Origin: Ophiosphaerella korrae
Taxonomy: Eukaryota; Ascomycota; Dothideomycetes; Pleosporales; Phaeosphaeriaceae
NCBI GenBank assembly: GCA_028456385.1
Contig: JALNQF010000020.1
Span: forward strand, 310,001 to 374,000
Reading direction: 5' to 3'
Length of the DNA: 64,000 nucleotides
Shown here: in pieces, positions 23,646 to 33,876 of the stretch
How positions within the stretch are numbered: position 1 is the stretch's first letter
How the letters are laid out: each line of letters begins with the position of its first letter
The notes under the pieces: model-generated
The model's input: the letters and a program-made list of their open reading frames with translations, nothing else
Told to the model about the DNA's origin: nothing
Databases searched by the model: none
Made by a program: the position numbers and the translations under genes

Positions 23646-24684
23646 GGGGTAATATAAGAAGATAAAGGACACTATGCTTAGTTATTAGATTTAATTATTA
23701 GTTTAGTAGGTAATAATTAATAGAATTAATTAAGTTTTTTCTATCTATTATACGCAAGATAAACTTCGGATCTGAGGTCGGCTCAGGATCAACGGCCCGA
23801 AGAATGGATATCTGACCTTTCCAGAAGTATTGTAATTTTTTCAGAAATCCGAGGCTGGCTTATCCAATAGTACCAAAAGAGGGGTCAGTGAAGATCTGAA
23901 AGTGTACGATGCTCTTCGAAATATGTATCACACTTCAGCTAAAACATTCATGTGTAGTAAGACTGATGAGACTTTTGCCTGCTTTGTAGGTGCCTAGTTA
24001 ATGATATGGAATGGTTTTGCTAGTTGTGTTGGATCCGTGGTTAGACTAGCTTAGAAAGTCTTTAGTCATAAATCAATGATGGAGGCAAATCCCTCCAACT
24101 CGATATCAGGTGTTTCAATTTCTCAATATTTTCTCGGTAGGTAGGAGGTAAGGCAGATCCTTTTCACTCCCATTCTGTCACTTCTACGAAAACCCTTCCC
24201 TCTCAGGCGAAAAAAGGAATCACTACAGGAACTATCACTAGTGGCGCGTTTTTATCTGAGTTATCCCTCCGATTATGGTCTAATGTTTTCATTCTTCTTC
24301 TAGCAGCCCATATTCTAGGGTTACCCTACATATCAACTTGTGAGTAATCCTCATACAATTCAAGATGATCACTACATTGCATGCTAATATTAGCATTACG
24401 TAGTCACTGTACACAAACGAGACGGTGTGCCCTTGACTACAAAGTATCCGTTAAAACTTCAATAGCATGTCTTTGGCAAGGCTGCATTGACACATTGATG
24501 GAGGGAGTGCTCAATTCTTGGATGGATGTCGAGTCTCTTCCTTCAGTTTCAACCCGAGTACAAACATTACCAACACACTGAGAATAAAAGTGGATGCCAA
24601 TTCGATCATTCTTCATTGGGATCCAGAAGACAAATGTTGGCTATAGCTAATACAAACCTACCTTAAGTGTGATGTAGCCGCATT
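23646..24684. other. TA-rich then unassigned DNA
   Basis: 23646-23760 continues the TA-rich matrix around the LTRs. The rest has no supportable gene. The 24381-24581 frame is short and lacks recognisable features. Confidence 0.4.
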
Positions 24685-26120
24685 TCAATGCTTCCGACTA
24701 GCAACCCAAGCACAATACGCACTCCGGGGAGCCCCGACAGTGGTTGTATTCCAACGACCAGAAGATGCACTCGCAGCCATCAAGTGGTTCGAAACGACCC
24801 ACGGATTACAAAGCTCATGTTTAGCGTGTATATCACGGCACCCAAGACTCTTTTTGACACAGTGATGGTTGACATGAATTTTTTTTGTGTGGATAGGAAA
24901 GGTGTCGATATAGTGTCGAACCAATTTTGCCTTGGAAGTATCACGACACACTTTTCTGATATACAACGAGACCTTGTTATTGGTGCAAAAGAAGCACTAG
25001 TCACCCTTTTCACTGGAAATATGATTTTTGGGCTATGGGATGGAGAAAGGAGAGCCTCGGATCGGCACTTGTGAATTGTGGCATGACTTTTTTAGGACTT
25101 CTGCTAGTGAGTCACGGCTACAGCATCTGAGCCTTCAGTGGAAAGGTATTTTGATTACTAGTGACAAGTTCCAACGGCAATTGTGGATCTATAAGCCAAA
25201 TTAAAACACCATGACCATAAACCAACTGGAAGAAGCGGTGGCAGCCGAAGTTCGTAGACTTCATCACGCAGATCGAACGTTTACTTTCGAGTTCGACAAC
25301 AAGAACATCGAAAACCTGCTCGCATCTGGCACCTCTACCGAGATCGATGCGATTGTCGGAAATAAGAAAATTGACCTTGAATTTTCTTCGAAGATCATGA
25401 CCCTGAAATGCAATCTAGAGCAGGCTTACCGCCTTGCAGTCCACTTCAACTTACGCCTGTACAGGCAATTCATCACCGAAGAATTTGAATGTTCTACTTG
25501 CGGTTCAATAATAGAAAGCATTCAATTCTTAAATTGTGGTCATGTGTGTTGCGCCGATTGCTTGGATTTTCAGGTCAAAGTCGCCACTACCGACTCTACA
25601 CACGACCACCCCTCGCTTGTCTGTTGGTATGAAAATTGCGGGAAGCCCATAGCCATCGCCAACTTCCGCAAGAACATCTCAGGATCGGCTTTGGATGAGT
25701 TACCAAAGGCCGCTCTTACGTATCATATTCGTGAGGCCGGACGTTTACCAATATGGTCGCACTCCGGATTGCGACTCTGTATATTTGCGCCATGGGTCCT
25801 CTAAAACCTTCACGTGCTCTAATTGCCTGGAGCAAATGTGCACCCAATGCCACGCTGAACCTCACACAGGCTTCACGTGTGTAGGGCACGCCGCGCACGT
25901 GCAATTAAACAAAGACAACAAGCGGTTGCTAGAGCAATATAAGGCTCCGTCCGAAATCAAAGACTGTCCGAGTTGCGAGATACTTATCGAGGTTGATGGA
26001 TGCAATCATATCGAGTGCAGTGCTTGCCACGTCCATATTTATTGGAATTGCTTGGGAGTGTTTTCGACCAGCAGCGCGACTTACAGACATTTGAACACTT
26101 GTCGAGAAGATCAGGGATAG
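24685..26120 (+). pseudogene. RBR (RING-IBR-RING) ubiquitin-ligase-type pseudogene
   Basis: Resembles the C-terminal part of fungal DEAH-helicase/RBR proteins, which ligate ubiquitin through a RING1-IBR-Rcat module. The frame from 25211 contains ECSTCG...CGHVCCADCLDF (RING1) and a partial IBR. At about 25733 one extra base shifts the frame: the IBR and Rcat continue in the next frame as RTPDC...CSNCLEQMCTQCH...GFTC and CPSCEILIEVDGCNHIEC. The expected catalytic Cys of GCNH is present, but zinc ligands are lost (YCP becomes YGR; HICW becomes HIYW). Upstream, an in-frame TAA at 25202-25204 separates an open stretch (about 25138-25201), and a further decayed segment containing VVVFQRPEDALAAIKWFE lies at 24685-24830. 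The helicase part is absent. It is a truncated, frameshifted copy and is unlikely to be active. Confidence 0.75.
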
Positions 26121-26387
26121 ATTGAACAAGCCTTGGAGGACGATGTGATGGCGATTATGATGATGATGATGATGATGGCGACGTTGACATCGAGGGTCGG
26201 GTGAAGGTGAACTCACTAGTCTCGACTACCATAATTTTCAGGGGTAAACTCGAAAGTCTCGTATGTCCATTGGCGCTGTAATCATGGTGCCCTATGTCGG
26301 GATATAGTCAGAAGTGATGCTGCAGGCTGCAAGTAGGAATTAATCTACTTTCAATAAACGTAGGGCCGATGGCGGTCATTTTCAGCT

Positions 26388-26440
26388 ATACTCGCCGCAC
26401 TGGCCAAGATGCTCCGCATCTAGACCAGTGCGGCGAGTAT
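26388..26440. repeat. Perfect 16-bp inverted repeat with nested hairpin
   Basis: Arms ATACTCGCCGCACTGG (26388-26403) and CCAGTGCGGCGAGTAT (26425-26440) are perfectly complementary around a 21-base loop. The loop itself holds a second stem, AGATGC (26407-26412) with GCATCT (26416-26421) around TCC. A 16-bp G/C-rich perfect arm is far beyond chance. It could be a terminator-like 3' structure, a transposon relic or a binding palindrome. Confidence 0.8.
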
Positions 26441-26455
26441 TTTGCATAAGATCGC

Positions 26456-26547
26456 GTGCTAAGCACCAATCCGGTGGCTATTGCTTGGCAGTCATGCTTA
26501 GCAATTATGGCGCAAGGCCCGGATAGCAAGTTCCCGCTATCCGAGCC
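26456..26547. repeat. Second palindrome cluster
   Basis: GTGCTAAGCAC at 26456-26466 is an 11-base palindrome, and ATGCTTAGCA recurs near 26495. A hairpin follows with arms GGCCCGGATAGC (26516-26527) and GCTATCCGAGCC (26536-26547): eight pairs, one mismatch, three pairs, around an 8-base loop. It sits 16 bases downstream of the 16-bp inverted repeat. Confidence 0.6.
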
Positions 26548-26832
26548 AGTTTCTAAGCAAATTCAGCTGTGAACTGTGTGTGCTTACCAAACCAAAGTAT
26601 GCATCTTTACTGTGCACCTAATTCTAAAAAACAATTTGGCGAACAAACCTTGCCATACCTCATTAAGATTATGTGATTTTTGCCTGACTTTTGGTCCACC
26701 GTGCGCATCTGCTCATGTAGTTTTGTCCGGTGGGCACGGTGGCTTGCTGAAGTAGTATATGTACCATAGGCCGCCCTGAAATATTAGCCCATAACACTTC
26801 ATCCATATCTATTACAATACTCCTCAGCGATT

Positions 26833-28089
26833 ATGACGGAACAACGCAACATTGTTATTCTAGGGGGTAGTGCCTCTGGCCTTATGGCCGCACATAATAC
26901 CCTGAGGCACCTCATGCCAGCTCTCAAGACTAAAGGAGACGCAAAATACCACGTTTACCTAGTAAATCCATCATCGAAATTCTACTTTAGAAATGCTTCT
27001 CCTCGCGTAGCCGCAGCGACATCGCGCATGGCCTTTGAAAGGATCACTCTCGATATCAAAGAAGGCTTCAAGAAGTACTCATCTGACGACTTTACTTTCA
27101 TCGAAGCCGCTGCTACCGGTCTTGACACAGCCGCGCGAATTGTAGCGTACAGAAGGAACAAGTCATCAGAGCTCGAACATCTTCCATATCACGCTCTTGT
27201 TGTCGCAACGGGTAGCAGGACATATTACGCTGCCTTCTCACAAAACGGCACAACCCAAGAAGTTCTCAATGCTGTTAAAATCACAAACGAAAAAGTCGCC
27301 TCAGCAAAAGACATTATTGTTGTGGGCGGTGGTCCCACAGCTGTCGAGTTCGTCGCTGAAGTAGCAGAACACCGCAACGGCAAACCAAGCTTCTTCTCTA
27401 ATTCCAAGCGCAACGTCAATATCACGCTTGTCACCTCTGCTGACCGTCTTCTACCAGCCCTTCGTCCTGCGCTCGGCAAGACCGCAGAAACAAAACTCAA
27501 AGCGCTTGGCGTGGATGTTGTGTATAATACACGCATCACTGATGCGAAGGAGAACAGCAATGGACGCACAACGGCCACAACTGCGAAAGGAGACAGCCTG
27601 GAAGCCGATCTCTATGTTCCTGCATACGGCGTCGAACCAAACAGCTCTTGGATCCCAGCTGAACTTCTTGATGCAAATAAATACCTCAAGACAAGCGACA
27701 CACTGCGCGTCGACGACGCCGGTCCACGTGTCTACGCTCTTGGCGATATTGCCTCCTACTCTCGCAACAATGCTTGGGATGTATTGAGTGGTTTACCCGT
27801 TCTCGCAGTCAATATGAAACGCGATTTGTTATCATTCAACCCCATGCTGCCCGCTGAGAAGCCCAAGGGCAAGGATCGCATCTTTAAGCAGGATGCCAGA
27901 GAAAGCATGGTGGTGCCCCTTGGAACTGGTGGTGGCGTCGGCGCGGTTATGGGATGGAAGCTACCCGGTTGGGTGGTTTGGTTCTTGAAGGGCAAAGATT
28001 ATATGCTTGGGTTTGCTGGAGGGCCTACGATTGGTGGAGATAATGTCAAGAAAGAGGTTATCTGGACGAAGGAGGAGGCTGTGATATGA
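26833..28089 (+). CDS. AIF/AMID-type NAD(P)H oxidoreductase
   Basis: FAD-dependent pyridine-nucleotide oxidoreductase of the AMID (AIFM2/FSP1-like) family, 418 aa in a single exon; family members reduce quinones or act in cell death. Two dinucleotide-binding motifs are visible: the N-terminal FAD site (VILGGSASG, residues 8-16) and the NAD(P)H site (IIVVGGGPTAVEFVAEV, around residue 160). The second FAD motif VYALGDIASY lies near residue 305. A hydrophobic C-terminal stretch (LPGWVVWFLKGKDYMLGF) is usual in this family and may aid membrane association. The start is the first ATG of the frame. It converges on the TMEM170-like gene. The physiological substrate is not predictable. Confidence 0.9.
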   Translation: MTEQRNIVILGGSASGLMAAHNTLRHLMPALKTKGDAKYHVYLVNPSSKFYFRNASPRVAAATSRMAFERITLDIKEGFKKYSSDDFTFIEAAATGLDTAARIVAYRRNKSSELEHLPYHALVVATGSRTYYAAFSQNGTTQEVLNAVKITNEKVASAKDIIVVGGGPTAVEFVAEVAEHRNGKPSFFSNSKRNVNITLVTSADRLLPALRPALGKTAETKLKALGVDVVYNTRITDAKENSNGRTTATTAKGDSLEADLYVPAYGVEPNSSWIPAELLDANKYLKTSDTLRVDDAGPRVYALGDIASYSRNNAWDVLSGLPVLAVNMKRDLLSFNPMLPAEKPKGKDRIFKQDARESMVVPLGTGGGVGAVMGWKLPGWVVWFLKGKDYMLGFAGGPTIGGDNVKKEVIWTKEEAVI

Positions 28090-28320
28090 TTTTCAGATGT
28101 CCGTTCTTGATGCTCTTGTAAGATGTGGAGGATTCTCGTCTGTATTTCTTTGGGCTACCCAATCTTAGCGTTTCATAATGGTTAGTAATCTAATAACATA
28201 ATTACCACATGTCAATAGAGTCCCTAAACTGGACGCCGTCCTCCTAATATTCAGTGTTGATATTTGAGACACGGCAACCAGCGTCGCGGTGTATCGACGA
28301 TCGCCCGAGCCGCATGGTCC

Positions 28321-28855
28321 TCAAAGGCCTCCGTAGATGGCAAAGGAGGATAAAATAAGCACTAGAGTATTGATGCCGGCCCACACGAACGGTATCCAGG
28401 TTGACATCTCAAAGTATCCAGATTGATAGAAGCCTCCTAGTCTGTGGAAATGTTAGCTCCTTTTGCCCCCTTTCCTATTGCTTGGAACACTCACAGCCCA
28501 CCCACAATTGCTCCACTGACCAAAGCCTCAATACCACCTATGACGACAAAAAGCGCGGGCGCAATCCATATCAACTTCCAGTTGCGCCATTGAATTATAC
28601 ACGCCCATAGCGCAACGATCAGATGTATGCCACCAACGAGGAGTAGGGTCCAGTAGATGGTGAACCGCAGGATGTCGCTGGGCTGATAGAGGTAATATGT
28701 GCGTGTAGCGCCGATTGGGAGCGGCCAGTAGAGGGAGGGGAAATTTGGAGTAGTATAGCCTGGAGGAGCGGAGCTCTTTACGCGTGAAATAAAACTAGAG
28801 AGAGGTAGTTGTTAGTGCTTTTGTATAGAGTTTGAGAGTGGAATATATACCTCAT
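28321..28855 (-). CDS. Small integral membrane protein, TMEM170-like
   Basis: Exons 28855-28851, 28794-28495 and 28441-28321 close to 142 codons (141 aa). The first exon is only ATG plus two bases, and introns are 56 and 53 nt. Three hydrophobic helices are visible: FTIYWTLLLVGGIHLIVALW, IWIAPALFVVIGGIEALVSG, and a last one around FVWAGINTLVLILSSF. The helix-loop order (WTLLLVGGIHL..., Gly-rich hairpin IVGGLLGGFY, then W at the last helix) suits the TMEM170 family, linked in animals to ER sheet and nuclear-envelope shape. That assignment is by pattern memory and should be checked. Its start faces PEX8 across 244 bases. Confidence 0.75.
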
Positions 28856-29099
28856 GGTGGCATGCTTACAATAACAAGATTAGTTACTCCTCCGAGTGTT
28901 GGGTTGGAATGTTGGAATGTTGGAATGTTGTTCAATGCACCCTGATGTCGAGGCTTGTGACGTGGTCCGAGCTCGACCTCGGCTCGCGGCGCGATCAGCA
29001 CCAGCGCATCTCGTCTCCTGCGTGACAGCATTTATCTATTCGAGATAGATAGGTATATGAGCATTTCTGGTCACGCGCGCATTGTCGCTACACTTGGCC

Positions 29100-31314
29100 A
29101 TGGCAGTCGATCGCCTCCTGTCAACGCTTCTGCGCTCTCTACTGACATATACTGATCAACAAGACACGCCTCGGTACATATCCGTGATCCCATTGAGCTA
29201 ATACGTTCGCGCATGCTGATAGCCATAGTCTCCTTGGGACCGCTTCCTCTCTGTTGACTACCCTCGGCAATCCGCACAATCTCAGTCTTCTTACTTCGCA
29301 CCTTCTCACTGCTCCTGCCCTTTGGGACCGGCCCGAAGGTGTTCGAACACCTCTCCGACTCCTTTCTCTCTTCCACTCCGTCATTACTACTATCCTCACC
29401 CATCACAGCGATGTACGGTGGAACAAAGAGCCCAAACTCGAACCTGGCCAACTCCCGCTCGGTGGAGGCCTGTCAGCAGATGCCTGGATACGCGCTATAG
29501 TCGCTGGAGCAGACGACCGAAGTCAGCGATGGAAGCACCTGGTCGTTCTCGGTGGGCTATTAATCGGCATGGGAAATCTAGAAGAGCAAGGAATGGAACT
29601 TTATTGGGTCTCTTCAATGAAAAAACTGGTCCAGGGTGCGTTAGTGCGCGCAACAAACCTGGCCCTAGTTGAGATTCGAGAGCGTAACGAGGTGGACGGA
29701 TTAGGGGGCCACACGATCACCCTAGCCTTGAATCATGCGTTTGGATGTCTTCCGGACCACGAACGAGCTCAGATTGACTACGACCTGCTGCTACCCGTTC
29801 TCATTGGGACCGCATACTACTCTAGCGAGGGATTCCAGTCCGCATACTTCCTCGGGGGCTTGGACCTCGATGTTCAGGTAAACCAATCTGGAAAACTAGA
29901 ATGGAGTGTAAGTTTAGCATTGCTAATGAGTTGCTATAATAATGACTGATCTAAATAGACTCGATCCAGTTCGTACAGGCAGGTTGAGGGCATCATGCAG
30001 AGGCCCCTCGTTTCCTCGATGGGTCCTTTATCACGTCTTATCGCCCATTCTGTAGAGAACGTTAAAAACCCATGGATTATTCAAACTATGATGGATGACC
30101 TAGCAAGCTTCTCGCGCGCGCTAACCACCCAATGGCGACAGATCAAGTTCTCAGATATCGAGCCTGCCGAAGAGGAGGCACAACTAGAGGATGAAGCGCT
30201 CCATCGAAGCACCCCGCAACTCTGGAATCTACTCAAAGCTACTCTATTCGCTACCACAATCATACTTCGAGGTGTTTTTACCCGTGCGTTGGGTGACAGA
30301 GCACTCGCCAAAGACGCTATAGCTCCCTTACTTGCCTCGCAAGGTCTGCATACTCTTCGCCACCTCTACTTCATCACATCACGCTTAGGCCCATCGGCAC
30401 TATCCCAACACACTTTCGTCTATCTAGCGGCCATAGATATTCTTGCTGCGTACCCCAATCATACAGACAAATTCCTAAAGTCGATTGCTCCACAGCATCT
30501 AGGGCAGATTCCGCGACATCCACTAGATCGCACTCTGGACCTTTATTTCCTGAACACTGCCGAACACTTCACCCTTACATTATCATCGGCCACAAATGAG
30601 GACCTTCTTGTCGCATCCGCAATGCCATATCTAGCAGCAGGTGAGAATCCTCATCTGCTGTCTATTTTCGAAGCCGCACATAGCGTCATGCTAGCAGTAC
30701 TCTCTGCTCCACAATCTGCTGAGATTACGGCAAAGCACTTGCCATTCTATATCGACGCGTTATTCAGCGTTTTCCCCCGCAACTTGTCACCCCGCCAATT
30801 CCGACTGGCGTTTAAGACATTAATGCGCGTTACAGCGCCGCCATCCGCACTCTCAGCATCACATCCCGACCTCCCAGCTACGCTACTAGAACTTGTTTTT
30901 CATCGAGCATGGAGTGCACCAAGTCAGCCCCTACCACCTGACGCGGTAGCACTCGCACTCCAGGGGTCAGATGCACCACCACCACCCCTCTCCGAACAGG
31001 CTGTTCTCGCCCTAACTCTCATCGACGCTCTACCTATGCTCCCTACTTTGCTACTTGAAGAGTGGCTTCCGCTATGTGCAGATCTCCTAAATCAGATCAA
31101 CGATGATGGCATGCGAGAAACGGTGAAGGCGAGGTACTGGGAAGTGTTAGTGAGCGGCGAAATGGACGCAGAACGCAGTGGTGTAGCAGTGATATGGTGG
31201 ACTACAAGAGGTGGACGAGAGTTGGTACTATTTGGCAGGGAAAGCATGGAGGACGGCATGATGAGCGGTGCATTGCCTGTCGAGGAACGTCCCGTTAGGG
31301 AGAGCAAGCTGTAA
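29100..31314 (+). CDS. PEX8: Peroxin 8 (PEX8), peroxisomal import factor
   Basis: Likely PEX8, the intraperoxisomal peroxin that links docking and RING complexes during matrix-protein import. Exons 29100-29173, 29229-29907 and 29959-31314 close to 703 codons (702 aa), matching filamentous-fungal PEX8 length; introns are 55 and 51 nt. The N terminus contains LLTTLGNPHNLSLLTSHLL, which I recognise from fungal PEX8. The body is helical and Leu-rich with VEGIMQRPLVSSMGPL and PWIIQTMMDDL. The protein ends in SKL, a canonical PTS1, as expected for this peroxin. The start is the first ATG, and exon 1 contributes 24 codons. It is divergent from the TMEM170-like gene. Confidence 0.88.
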
Positions 31315-33106
31315 GATGGCTACCAAACGCCGCAAATATGCAAAGATGCAACAAGCCCTTGACAATGTTGGCAAGTTATTCTAAGTTATCGTATAGCCAT
31401 GTGCACGCCTGCGGCCTAGGTTCATCACGGCTAAGACACAAGCATAGGTTGTTCACCGAATGGCCTCGCCTTGGTTTAGCCCTAGCTTCTCAAGTTACTC
31501 GTGAGAACCACATATCTCCTGAGATCCTGAATAGAAGACGAACTGCGGGCTTTTGTCAACATGGTGATGGAGTATGAAACAAGATACCCAAACTTTTGAT
31601 TACTGCCCCTTCGCTTTTCCAAGATATGCTGGCCGCTGTTGGGCTAACCGGCAGGCATACATCCATCAGCCTTGCGTTCGGGCCTTTTCATTGGCTGTTT
31701 CAGGAGATGAAAGAAGATTTTGGAGGGACAGGCGTAGGTTGCTCAAACTATATGGTCTCGGCATTCCCCAGTTCCGAACAGTGTTGTAGTGAAGCACCAA
31801 TAGGCCGGATTTGAGAGCTACGGCATTGCTGAAATGCGATAGTGACCATTCTAAGCAGTGTATACGGACCGGGTGTCATAGGAATAGCACGTATGTATCG
31901 ACTCGAGGTAAAGTCATGGTTCTACACGTTTGGATTAACGAGCTCACGGGGTTATGCAAGCTATTATCTTTAGAAATGAGTACTTAATGGGACCTATATC
32001 AAGGACAGATGGCTGCGTTCATGTGTACCATGCATACAATGACTACAGAGAGCATGTTTTCTCGACCACACCATACACCATACCTAGGCATGTGTATTGA
32101 CTCACCGAATATGCCCGGCCTCGGCTGTGGTAAGCTTGGCGGCGATGGATGCGTTGCAAAGGTTGACCTGCGTCGCTCACATCTCTAACTACTAGCTCGG
32201 AACTTACTGTGTGCTTGATTACTTATCTACTAACCATCTCGCTCACAGCTACCCCGAATTGAAGACGTGTTTCAGCTTCTTCAAACTCTGAAGGAATAGG
32301 CGGTACGTTGGATGTACAAAAGGGGCTTGAAATAGGTCAAACTATAAGGACAGCTCGAGCAGGGCACATAGCGGGGAACCTTTTCAATGTAACAGCAATT
32401 CGCAATAAAACGATGCATCCATTCGACAACAGCCACATGGCCAGCGTCTAGTTCTACCTTTGAGAGGATTGGAACAGACGTGACTGCCGACTCCAGCGCT
32501 TGTACGTTATAAAGATTCAAATTATCCCCTTTTCGTTCGCAGCATCCATCTTCACGCTCCATCCGACAAAGGATTTTATTGCCCGGTAGTGAGACACAAA
32601 ACCACCCCAAAGTGTCAAACCAACATTTCCGCAACGTCGATCAAGTTACCATCTTCATATATATTCCGTTCCGTACGATGTTCTATCGCACTGAGTGTGT
32701 ACTAGTTTCGTTTTCGTTGAAGATTCTCATCTTCTCTAGGCCAAGGGACTCACAGTGCAGATTTGGGCCAGAATCTAGGTACTCTGAGAAAACATTCCTC
32801 TTTGTGCTTTAAACGAAGTGCGAGACAGAAACATTACCATGTGTGTCCGAGATAGACATCACGTTTAGACCGCTTCGGGCGTGTGTTGGACTCCAAGGAG
32901 CAGTTTCTGGGCAAAGAGGATATAAATAAGTATGTCACTCAATTTTAAGCACAATAACCCTCTTCCTTGGATAACAGCGCGAAGACGTCCAGCTAGGAAC
33001 CACCCGCCCGGAATCAAGGAAGTACCTGTCACTACCAAATCTACTTATCATATATCAGCATAAGTGCCTTGGGAAAAGTTCGCATCATGCACAAGGCACC
33101 CGACTT
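31315..33106. other. Gene-free interval
   Basis: About 1.8 kb downstream of PEX8. Short frames at 31338-31814 (+) and 32281-32634 (-, starting MRKCWFDTLGWF, Cys-rich) show no recognisable domain. The latter could be a small gene but I cannot support it. Confidence 0.4.
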
Positions 33107-33632
33107 TCACTGCGATGCCATTATCAAAGGCGCGGTCAAAGGTTCGTTTTCCTGCAGTACTCTTAAAAATCGTAATACTTTCAGCATTCTGACGTCCACG
33201 AAAAAGAAGGCACGCTGAGCGCTTACCTCCGCCCACCGATCAAGCCGGGCACATACAATCCGGATGCACCATGGCTCATCATCTTGTTCATCCCAGCAGC
33301 ATTCAGCTTCGTATGTCCAACAGAAGTCTACGCCTTTCATAACTGTCTGGACGAGTTCGTAGATCGCGACTGTAGCATTGTGTTCGTGTCGGTCGATGCA
33401 AAGCATTCTTTCTGGTCCTGGTAAAACAGTACGGAAAAATACTTCATAGACGGTTTGGCAGTGTTGTACGGACCCGCTGGCAAGTCCGCTGCCCAGTGCC
33501 AATGCGACGCCCAACTCGTGGCTACCAGTAACATTGTTGCATGCAGAGTCGCAGCGCAAGCAGCCGGCGGTGCCGAGGGCGACTAGCTGGGATGGGGGAG
33601 GGGGGAGGGGCAGAGGAGGATGCAGACAACAT
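33107..33632 (-). CDS. Cysteine-rich hypothetical protein
   Basis: The frame from ATG 33632 starts MLSASSSAPPPPPSQLVAL and holds a Cys-rich segment (GCLRCDSACNN, VQHCQTVYE, RMLCIDRHEH, VDFCWTYEAECCW, WCIRIVCARL). A 75-nt in-frame stretch at 33152-33226 with GTAAGC...CTGCAG ends looks like an intron; with or without it the frame ends at TGA 33107. A different acceptor would give a longer, better-looking tail ending ...SQGTYADI at 33048, but phase does not match. No signal peptide is visible at the chosen start. The N-terminal Pro-rich part is encoded by a C-tract whose complement is G-quadruplex-like. The family is unknown. Confidence 0.4.
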
Positions 33633-33876
33633 TTGAGCAGACTAAGAATGGGGTTGGGCTTGGTGGGGGAGGAGGGGGGAAGGCCGGGTATTTGGATGTT
33701 GGGGGTGAGGAGCGGGTGTAAGGTTAGAGAAAATGTTTCGGCTAGTCATGTGTCATGGGTAGAAGTAGTGTTAATTTAGAATTGGGATATGCAATTAATG
33801 TTTGTTTGGTATTGTTAAGATACCTATTATTTTGCTTGCTAGTAGTGATGGGTTTCTCAAAAAGCATTAATAGAGC

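Larger units (their letters stand above)
26121..26832. other. Intergenic region with microsatellite and hairpins
   Basis: Downstream of the RBR pseudogene. A (TGA)n microsatellite lies at about 26156-26176. Two strong inverted repeats follow (listed separately). The last 150 bases are the 5' flank of the oxidoreductase gene. Confidence 0.5.
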
